Origin: Apostichopus parvimensis
Taxonomy: Eukaryota > Echinodermata > Holothuroidea > Aspidochirotida > Stichopodidae
Length of the DNA stretch: 28,520 bases
NCBI GenBank assembly: GCA_000934455.1
Contig: KN882933.1
Coordinates: forward strand, 21,784 to 50,303
Direction: 5' to 3'
Made by a program: the position numbers and the translations under genes. Position 1 is the first letter of the stretch. Every line of letters begins with the position of its first letter. Below, piece after piece: positions 20,638 through 28,520 of the stretch. Under the pieces are notes generated by a model. The model had not been told where the DNA came from. It saw nothing but the letters and a program-made list of their open reading frames with translations, and made no database searches.

Positions 20638-21108
20638 AGCTAGCTGTATGTATTTGTCAATTTTAGCCTAGTGCCCTTGTATAAAGACCGCGAAGGTTAG
20701 ATATGATCTAAATTTACCTCTCCATGTGAAATGTTGTACTTCTGTTATGTTTGCCTGACATTTTAGAATGATTGAAGTTGAGCATTGAGGAAGTTTGGTA
20801 TTTCTTTTTTTTTAGTGTAATCATGCATGTAAGCTACTAATTTGGGCCAAGCGCCCTAGGGTAAAGTGGTGAAGACCCAATTGTCTCTTGGTTGACGCAA
20901 AGTAAATATGTAATTTGTAATCAATAGACTCAGCTTTTTGTTCGTTGTGTTGTTGTTTTTTTGCCTTGTGTTTGCTACAAGGTTTTTAGCAATTTTGATT
21001 TTAACAAAATAGTTAGTTTGTTTTCCTTGTTGTATATTCATTGCTCTATTTGAAGATGGTTAGGATCATTGTCAAACATGCTTTACTTTGCGCAATTAAG
21101 GTTTTTCT
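20638..21108 (+). other. 3' untranslated interior of plus-strand BEL/Pao element
   Basis: Non-coding, T-rich stretch between the pol stop and the 3' LTR. I see no clear polypurine tract directly before the LTR; the bases there are pyrimidine-rich (GTTTTTCTTTT). Confidence 0.6.
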
Positions 21109-21441
21109 TTTAGGTTCATCGGGTGCTGGAAACTGACAAGCTAAAATAGTATTTACGAGCCAACTAAGTTACACCATTTGCGTCCTATGTTTATAGATTA
21201 CGATCGGGAATTTTCGTGTGTTTCGACATTTCTTTTAGAGTCACATATACTAACAGTTTAGTTTGATACATGTTTGTTGTTCGTGAGTTTTTTGACAAAC
21301 TGAAAGGTTGTACATAGCTTTGTAAATAAATGTTATATTCATTTAGTTACTACGGACTTTCGTCAGTGTTATATTACGGACTCTCGTCTTTGTCTTCGTC
21401 GAACTTTAGTCGGTTTCCTAGCTCCGTGCCCGGACATCACA
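21109..21441 (+). repeat. 3' LTR of plus-strand BEL/Pao element
   Basis: It matches the 5' LTR over its whole length with scattered substitutions and small indels, ending GGACATCACA. By eye roughly four-fifths or more of positions agree, which points to an old insertion. It has an extra GTGCC shortly before the end. Confidence 0.92.
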
Positions 21442-22640
21442 TAGATCATTTCTACTTTTCTATTGTTTAAGATGTTTCAGATTGTTAAAGTGAGTCATTA
21501 GGGTGAAGCATGAGATGTTGTGATTAATTGTTTGAATACCATGTTGTCAATATTATATGCCATTCAATAAGAGAACTATAGTATTTGCTAGTTGCTTAAT
21601 GTCTTATATTGTCTAGAGATGTCAAATATATGATAGCATATGTACGCCAACTGTGTTAGAGTTCTATGTTCTACAATGTGTATCATATTTGATTTTCCTC
21701 AGTGTTTAGTGGAGAAGTTTTCTCGGTGGGGATATGTTGTTTGATACTTTCGATTATACTGTTGTTAGTAGACATGTAATTTTGCTTATAGATTTCCTTA
21801 AGCTCAATTTAGCTTGAAAGTTAAAATTTATTGATGCATTTAGTGAGGTGACTAGCAGCTAGCTGAGTAACAAGGGGGGCTAATTGATTGCCTAGTTGTA
21901 CCTTCTAAAGAAATTTTCTGTATTTACCTTATTATTAATGCATCTTTCAGTCAGAGCTATTTAAGTGATTATCGCATCTTTCGCTGGACATTTGTGATTT
22001 TTAAAAGCGAAGATGAACTGGGATATGTAGGCCAATGCAATGTTGAATTGTACTTTTTATTGGTTCATGTTGGGTAACCTACAGTATAAGTTATGAGAGA
22101 ATTTACTTTAACGGACGATCTGATTTGTGAACTTTGTGAAAGGTACCTGGTTACTATTGATGGTAAGTTTAAGGAGGTATTATGGCATAAGAGCATAAGG
22201 TATGCTTGCGTCAGGTATATCATATTTTTGGTTTAGTTATTTTTCAGTTAATCGCTCGCTAGCTGTCAAGGTTGAGCGCATTAAAGAACAAAGGTATCCT
22301 AAGGAAGAGTCTGAGTCATTTTTTGGGGTAAAAGGACCGTGTATTATCATTTAGTTGAAGTTTACACCAAGCTTCTAGCTTAATTCGAAAGGCATCCGTC
22401 ACAACTAATGGATTACCGTATCACTCTTGAAGGAGGCTTTTGGTTTCCTAATAGGAACTATCTGTAGGGACGAGAAGATATCCTTCTAAAGCTCCCTTGG
22501 AGGGACCTGTTAAGTATCTTATCAAATAATATATATTTTCAAAAGGAGATATGCCTCCGTTTCCTAACAAAGTATATAGAGTGCACTTCCATCCTGGGTA
22601 TTTCAGAGGGTCCCTACCAAAGTACCCGGTTTGGGCAATG
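21442..22640. other. No supported gene
   Basis: AT-rich sequence to the right of the BEL/Pao element without recognisable coding stretches. It does not continue the truncated gag of the minus-strand element, as would be expected if the plus-strand element had simply inserted into it. Confidence 0.5.
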
Positions 22641-22655
22641 GGAGTCTGTTAAAAT

Positions 22656-22880
22656 TCACTTGTTCTGACAACACCCTGCAACATTGTCTACTTCATTATT
22701 GGAGTCGAAAATACGAGGCGAGTACATCATGGTCATTTGGGACAGGAGCGACACTGACAGCAGATACAGATTATGATGTCCTCCAGACGGAACAGGATTC
22801 CAAGTAACAGTTGCATCTGGTACACTACTTAACGATGGTTGAATAATGACCTTTAATGGTAAGTGTGGGCTGAACATTGA
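22656..22880 (-). pseudogene. Possible fibronectin type III-like fragment
   Basis: The minus strand has an open frame reading PLKVIIQPSLSSVPDATVTW then NPVPSGG, which has the look of the first strands of an FN3 domain (V....S..VTWNP....G). The expected tyrosines of the later strands are not in place unless a frame change follows. It lies on the opposite strand from the phosphatase fragment 150 bp away; FN3 domains are common outside the membrane in receptor phosphatases. The resemblance is weak, and it could be chance. Confidence 0.25.
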
Positions 22881-22975
22881 AATTGCGCCCTGGTAAATAT
22901 GTTAATCCTAGACTCCTGTCAAGCAGAATCTTTGGCTAAAAATCACTAAGGAGAAGACGTGGACATCAAATATTT

Positions 22976-23815
22976 CACTTTGTATCACTTGTCACAAAAT
23001 GAGTATCTGTCGAGGCAGTCAAAATAAAAGGTATGAGTAGCAGCAATGAACCCGATTTTGATGAAAGGCAACAAGCTGCACAGCAACCATCCATAGTAAT
23101 GGGTAACGGTGACACACTCCTTGGCGAAGCTAGGACCTTAATGAACGAGGATTTTTCAGCCGAAGAGACGCTGACGTCCTCTCCAGCGATGAACCGGAGG
23201 ACCCCCACCCAAACACCCTAGACCCTCGGTAACAGATTCTGATATCGACGGAAACATTCCAGCAGAGGAGGAATATGATGATGAGTGTGTTCACCAGCCT
23301 GATGACCACGGTTTAGACATGAGGAGTTTAGTGGAGCATGTGTTGATCCAGAAACAGAGGGGTATATACCAGGAGTATGCAGCTAATTGGGCAGAGGCCC
23401 CAACTAGGGGCCTTTAATGCATCAAGGCGTCAATATTACTTGCTAAAGAATTGTCATGCTGACGTCGTGTGCTACGATCTGTCCAGAGTGTGCTTAATAA
23501 ATGACGACCCGTTCTCTGATTACATTAACTCAAACTACGTAGATGGCTACAAGCAAAGAATGCGTCTATTGCCGGGTCTTTTACCAAGACCTACTCCGAT
23601 TTCTTCAAACGTGCATGGAGAGAAATAGGCAGAAATGCGGCCAATATTGGCCGGCTGAGAAAGAAACGACAAAGGACTACGGGACCTTCAGGGTTTCAAA
23701 CTTGGAATGAACTCAGTACAAGACGACAAGAAATCTCAGAAATGTTACAGCTTCCAGAACCCCCTGGATTTCGCTATGGCTTAGATACATATATTCCACA
23801 GAGTAAAATAGGAGT
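22976..23815 (+). pseudogene. Receptor-type protein tyrosine phosphatase fragment (juxtamembrane plus start of PTP domain)
   Basis: The first part (23,033-23,205) is an acidic, low-complexity stretch of the kind found between membrane and PTP domain. In a second frame comes LVEHVLIQKQRGIYQEYA. A third frame reads GAFNASR, then DVVCYDLSRVCLINDDPFSD and YINSNYVDGYKQR, the conserved N-terminal PTP signature. After further frame changes come NASIA, TYSDFFKRAW and RNRQKCGQYWPAEKE, YGTFRVSNLE. At least four frame changes are needed, and two or more conserved segments are missing (around IASQGP, and some 13 codons before RNRQKCGQYWP). The WPD loop and the HCSAGxGR catalytic loop are absent. A GTAAGT splice-donor-like string lies at 23,814-23,819. 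It is either one exon of a decayed genomic copy or a retrocopy. Confidence 0.83.
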
Positions 23816-24190
23816 AAGTATTCCTATTACTGACATGTGCTGATGTGCTAAAAACCTCTGGCATCCTAGCAGATTCCAACTGAGAGGTTTGCAGTTCCCC
23901 TGTAAGCTAGCCAATATAAACAGTGAACAAAATTGGAAATACTTCCTACTCATCTCAGTATATACAGCTGTGAGTATAGAACAAATTGTGAATTATGCTC
24001 TATTTTAAAACATTGCACAGCCAGTCACTGCGCTTGGTCTCAAAAAGCTAATCGGTCTAAAAATGTGAACTACTGTTCACCGACTTGAGAGCTATAGACC
24101 AGCTAGACAGGGTACACTATAAAACCTTTGGTGATCTAAAATCTGGAGAAAGATCACCAGACAGTAGTGTAACTAGGTCAACGTAGCCAA

Positions 24191-24228
24191 TGTGGTCTCC
24201 AGGGGTCTCCAGGGGTCTCCAGGGGCCT
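24191..24228. repeat. Short tandem repeat GGTCTCCAGG x3-4
   Basis: TCTCCAGGGG is repeated three times head to tail with a 10-bp period, then degenerates to CCTGG. It is GC-rich compared with the surroundings. Confidence 0.85.
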
Positions 24229-27200
24229 GGTGCCAGAAGTGTAGAAGAATCAATTCAAAGCACTCATCTACTGAAGCGGACCTATTAAAATAGATATAAT
24301 TATCTCTTGATGCCCTTCATGCCAACTTGGAAGTTTAAAAGAAATCCTGACCTCAACAGGGAAAGAGAGGTGCGAAATTTTTAGACTTTCTCAGTCAAGC
24401 CCAAACCATGGTTGGTTTGTGTGAAGTTGGACTACTATGGGAGCTAACTTATGTTGCTACACCACTAATTTATATGCCACTTCCTCCAGACACCTGAAAA
24501 TCCGGTTCAATTATTATGGTTTAATGGTTAATTCTTTTGACACTTACCTGGTTATTGAAACCTGAAGTGCACTTTTCTTCCTCTGGACTTTTTTTCTGTG
24601 AATGTCCATGGATACAGGGTAGTTAGCCAGAGACATACACATATCTATTTCTGACCGATATCCTCAATATATACTATCTTTAGAACTGAGCCATGCACAT
24701 CATTTCTTTTCTCTTCAAAAGGTTAACTTAAATTATCCTATTAGGCGATCTTTTTCTCCGCCTGTAGTTAACAGGTTTTGACAGAAGTTTTCATACTGTG
24801 CTGATAAGGAAAATGAATGGCTCATCATCTGATATTTTCTCACTGTGATGTTAATCACATTAATGGTAAGTGTAGAACAGTATTGTTAATGTTTCGACAA
24901 CCTCACAACTTATGGAAAACATTACAGATTAGGGAATACTCTTTCATCTCTATCCACTCTCACTAATTTTGTAAAAGTTTTAACGTTTCGGATCATGACG
25001 TAGGCCAAACCATTCAAAATTCATGTTCGTCTTTATATACATAACTTTAACGTGGAAGGTAATGCGACACCTAACTAACTGTAAGTCCAATGCATTTCAA
25101 GGACGGTCAGCTAAAGCTAATGACGTATTTTATGCTCTTTCATGCTTATGTATATGAGTATTCATGAGATGCTGATTATTGTGTTTACCGTTTAAACTTA
25201 TATCCTCTTTTTCTTTGTTTATCATTCCCAGCCAGTTCTACGATGTTCATTTATACATGTATAATTACACTTCATGTATAATATAATTACTTGTTAGACT
25301 CCATGTGAACTTAAAAGTGTGAGTTATTGTTGTTTTGTATTGTACATTGAATTTATAGCTACACTATTAACCTTAGTAAGGATGTGGTCCGTATGTAGAG
25401 TACTGGTTAGAATTGAAATCTAAACCACACTACCAATGAGTTTGGTAGCTGGATACATTGTATCATCAAACAGTGTGTTGCTTCCAAATGTCTCAAAGCA
25501 CAGTGTTTGTTATTCAAGTGTTAACCAGCCCTTCTCCCCTCTTCCTTACGCCTGGAACGAATTGTATGTTTGTTTGATGTTTTTATAATTCACTTGTCGT
25601 ACAGTTTCCATAGTATACAGTAAACCTATATTTTCACTCGATATTCACTCGATATAAGATGACAAATGTGACCCATCGCTTGGAGACATATGTCACAACC
25701 TCTGTAACACAAAAACTGCATATCACTTAAATGTGAGATGATGGTCTCCTGGTTTGTCTTCAAGTATAGTGGAATGACTAGGTGAGTGGGGGATATGGGG
25801 TGGAGGGTGTGATGGTTAAAGACAGTGTTTATTCTATCTTTCCTAACATGGTCAGCTCATAGCCCTTTATACGCAGTAGTTTAGTATGTAAGGTCGTGGC
25901 CTGCGCGATAATGATAACTTAAATCTTACAATAAATGTACACCTAAACTCCACATATGGATTCCTGTCATCATATATAGGCTACGGCAACCATCAGATTG
26001 TCCTACAGTGCTTTTATATCTTCAATTACCTGTAAAATAAAGAATAAAGCCGAGCCTTTAAAGTAACGCAAAGCCCTAGGTTTCCCTTACAAAGCAATTT
26101 TGCCGAATTAATTTTTAATTTCTACGTGTAAATTTCTAAAACAAGAGATCACAAAATTAAAAATGTTTAGATGCAACTTGTACAATAAACCCCTCCCCAC
26201 CAGTTATAACAATAGGCTACGGCAACCACCAGTTATAACAATATGAACATCTCTATTAGTGTATTTTAGTGAATATTATATTAGTGACTCTTCAGATCAA
26301 GGTATTTTAGTCTTAACTTTTGAAGGCTTTGCCTTAACGTTTGGTCCTCATATAGTATATTGAGTCTCTTTTTAAAACAACACTTAAAAGAAGTATATAT
26401 GCTAGTGTATGCTTTATTTCTGATATGTTACGACGTACATTCACATGACTCATTTCAAATTGCATTTATCTTATGAAAATTTACGAGATTTGTAAACTAA
26501 GACTCCTGCGGCAACCCCACCCAACGTCCGATACCTCTGTGCCTATACATCATACATCTCTAGAGATTACAATGCTATTATTGACCTTTTTTCAGCTTCT
26601 ATAATTCGATTTCCAAAATGCTTTTACTCATTAGTTGGTCGTCCTTGAAATCATAGAAAATCATAGTGAAAATACCGTCAAGGTTAATGAGTCTTTCTAT
26701 ACATGTCTGGTTAGGGATCGCTAGGGTGTAATGGACCTTCTTTCAGAAGCCATCATTTGGTTACTTAAGGGATTTTATTGATTTTTTTGTTAGTTTTCTG
26801 CATATATGGTACTGTCATGGTTAATTTGTTCCTGATTTAAATTTTACATGACTATGCAGATCAAGGTAGTTAAGTTTCCATTTTTTTAAATGATTCGTAT
26901 TAAACTTTGTTCCTTATATAATAGATCGAATCTCTTTCAAACCTGTTGATACTAATTCATAATAAAAAATAGTATGGTAAAGTCTATATGCTATTGTAAA
27001 TCTTAAAAAAAAAACCTGTAAAATGGGACTATCAACTGCATGAATTAGAACAATCAGTGCTTCAAATGAGATGTTTTCCTTTTGTTTATAAACTAATGAT
27101 CTGTCATTTACAAAGTGACTACGTCCTGCTGGTTAAAGGAAGTCTATGGTCTTGTTGTTAATGTTATGCTTATATTACTTTTAACTTTACTATACACTAT

Positions 27201-27392
27201 ATATTCAGCACACGTTTCCATCATGATTCCATCATGTAAAGAAAACATGACAGATGTTATCAGGAATCTTACGTTGGGTTTCATCTGTCAGAGTGCGTTT
27301 ACTGTAATTGAATTTGTGTCACGGTTACACTGGTATTCAGCTCAGATTTCTACCAACTCAATCCATGAAAGGAGTAACATTTTATCATAAAT

Positions 27393-27398
27393 ACTTAC
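27393..27398 (-). promoter_or_regulatory. 5' splice site ending the NACHT exon
   Basis: The minus strand reads ...AGATATGAC|GTAAGTATTT, a strong match to the metazoan donor consensus and in phase 0 after the last recognisable codon. The open frame runs on for a further 18 codons past the donor but loses family resemblance there, which supports the splice-site call. Confidence 0.6.
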
Positions 27399-28500
27399 GT
27401 CATATCTGACGGCAATCTCCAGTAACTGTGTGGTAGATCTTTGTAGTAGTCTACTGTGTGAGCCTCCATCGATATGCACTTCACGAGAACATAGATGCCT
27501 GACGGTGTCGTTGATTCCATCTACCTCACCAGTTTGTTCCAGAATACAGAGGATGGAAAAATTACCACCGTCTTTTCTTCCCTTCAGGTATTCCAATATT
27601 CTCTTCCCAACTGCTGGGCTAATCCCACAGGTGAATCTATAGAGGTACTGAAGATCAACTGGATCCACCTTATCAAGGACATTCTTCAGCTCAGATGCAT
27701 TTCTTGTAGCAGATACAATTATTTCCACCAGTCTAAAACACGCAAACTATTCACAAAATATGTTATGGTAGAACCCTACGTATGTATGTCTGTAGTAGCA
27801 GTCTGTTCGTTTGTCTCATCAGACATTTCTTCCTCTACCAAGATACCCACTGCAATATAATGTTGACAAAACCCTTGACCTAGTCGTGTACAGAGTCCAT
27901 CATTACGCCATGATAGCTGTTGGTTTTCACCGCAGAGACATTCAAATGCTACTTTACTTAGTTCAGTGAATATCAGCTCATATGTAACATTTTCTGGTGT
28001 CGTGTTCCTATCCATTGATTTATTGCTCTTGTGGAAACACTTCATCATGTAGCGGAAAAACTCTGTAACTGAATTAAATGTTATAAACAGTACTTTTAAA
28101 TGAGTTATGTGAGAATCATAACAAAGAAAAGAGGCACCTGACATAATTTATCAAGGATCGGGTTTGATTTTATAGCGCGCTTAAATTTATTAATGCTTTC
28201 TTGATCTTCCCCAGTAACAGCCTTGCGAATGAACTGGTCACGTGTTTTTTCGTCAAAGCCAACTAACCTAACATATTTTGTGTTTGATTTGTCATAGACC
28301 TCCTTCGGAAGGTATCTGCTTGTCAGCGTAACATCAATATTCTCAAAGGGATTCCTCGTAAGGATACGTTCTACGTCACTTCCGGTAGCACCGTCACTAT
28401 CAGGAAACTCATCATACTCGTCCAGGAGTACCTTAACAGAAGAACAGATTTCAATGATATTTTAAATATCAGTAGATTTGATTCGAAGACCTGAACGCTG
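27399..28500 (-). pseudogene. NACHT-domain (NLR-like) protein, one long exon, 5' end outside window
   Basis: On the minus strand, from 28,500 down: VKVLLDEYDEFPD, a Walker-B-like segment with the D..DE pattern of NACHT NTPases (28,399-28,434). Then ERILTRNPFENIDVTLTSRYLP (sensor-1-like, TSR), VRLVGFDEKTRDQFIRKAV, and LDKLCQVPLFFVMI, all typical of NACHT proteins. Next, in other frames, FNSVTEFFRYMMKCFH, LSKVAFECLCGENQQLSW, GILVEEEM, FYHNIFCE, VDPVDLQYLYRFTCGIS. A GTAAGT donor follows at 27,398-27,393, so the exon ends there and LRR-type exons would lie further left. The Walker A motif is beyond the right edge. In-frame stops occur at 28,462-28,464 (TAA) and 27,747-27,749 (TAG, where CEW is expected), and frame changes near 28,115 and 27,785. 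It is a decayed member of a large family, unless these are assembly errors. Confidence 0.82.
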
Positions 28501-28520
28501 ATTGTATGTGTGTGTGTGTA
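28501..28520. repeat. TG microsatellite at right edge
   Basis: ATGTGTGTGTGTGTA runs to the end of the window. On the minus strand it precedes the NACHT exon and is followed by ...CAATCAG, which could be an intron end (acceptor AG at about 28,498). This fits an exon starting near 28,497. Confidence 0.6.

Larger units (their letters stand above)
14438..21441 (+). mobile_element. BEL/Pao LTR retrotransposon (plus strand), near full length, decayed
   Basis: Two similar LTRs (14,438-14,768 and 21,109-21,441) bracket a 6.3-kb interior. The interior encodes, in order, a gag with coiled coil and DUF1759-like domain, zinc knuckles, aspartic protease (DTGSS), DUF1758-like domain, RT (FYVDD), RNase H and integrase. 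The coding part runs about 15,090-20,637. The order RT, RNase H, INT with protease upstream, and the DUF1759/DUF1758 domains, are specific to BEL/Pao. Many stops and frame changes show it cannot be active. The interior 3' UTR of about 470 bp has no coding content. No target-site duplication is visible: the left flank is A-rich, the right flank is TAGATC. Confidence 0.93.
23816..27398. other. No supported gene; small repeats only
   Basis: It contains a short tandem repeat of GGTCTCCAGG (about 24,191-24,228), a TGGTGATCT/AGATCACCA stem-loop (24,129-24,159), a 30-bp duplication around CCAGTTATAACAATA (26,199 and 26,229), and a diverged direct repeat (26,290-26,420 versus 26,855-26,995). No further phosphatase exons and no LRR-type exons were recognised on either strand. 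Open frames such as 27115-27390 are not recognisable. Confidence 0.5.

Noticed and set aside
1-28520. tRNA and rRNA genes
   Set aside because: I looked for T-arm (GGTTCRANNCC) and A/B-box patterns and for conserved rRNA strings and saw none with a fitting cloverleaf or context. A tRNAscan run would settle this.

Overview
The window looks like AT-rich nuclear DNA of a marine invertebrate. An echinoderm, perhaps a sea cucumber, is my best guess. The evidence is protein resemblance: Pao/BEL retrotransposons, a large-family NACHT (NLR-like) gene and an LTR-less (CR1/L2-type) retrotransposon tail. There are no long intact ORFs, no bacterial gene packing and no operons, and there are many mini-satellites. 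The phylum is an inference, not a reading of the sequence. Every recognisable protein-coding stretch is broken by stops, frameshifts or deletions, so I call no intact gene.

Layout. 1-325 is a 43-bp tandem repeat cut by the left edge. 1,922-2,200 is a 20-21-bp tandem repeat. 3,881-4,690 (minus strand) is the 3' end of a non-LTR retrotransposon: the last part of its reverse-transcriptase ORF plus its 3' UTR. 5,800-6,020 is a degenerate repeat built on GATGTTGCATC. 9,317-9,590 is a 34-bp minisatellite with strictly constant period, flanked by a pair of diverged direct repeats (9,137-9,223 and 9,701-9,786). The stretches between these hold no gene I can support.

11,080-14,265 (minus) is a decayed BEL/Pao element. 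It keeps gag, zinc knuckles, the aspartic protease, the first part of the polymerase and the integrase. It has lost the reverse-transcriptase core and RNase H, and where these should be lies a 0.5-kb block with inverted and direct repeats (about 12,264-12,757). Immediately next to it, in the opposite orientation, is a second and more complete BEL/Pao element (14,438-21,441, plus). It has two recognisable LTRs and remnants of gag, protease, RT (FYVDD box), RNase H and integrase.

22,976-23,815 (plus) is a fragment of a receptor-type protein tyrosine phosphatase catalytic domain, with several frameshifts and internal deletions and no catalytic cysteine loop. 27,399-28,500 (minus) is one long exon of a NACHT-domain protein with a Walker-B-like motif, two in-frame stops and two frame changes. 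It ends at a good splice donor and its 5' part runs off the right edge.

Taken together this is an accessory, repeat-rich region where mobile elements and broken copies of host signalling and immune-type genes have accumulated. An alternative for some frameshifts is uncorrected long-read assembly error. The in-frame stop codons, deletions and diverged LTRs argue that much of the decay is real.
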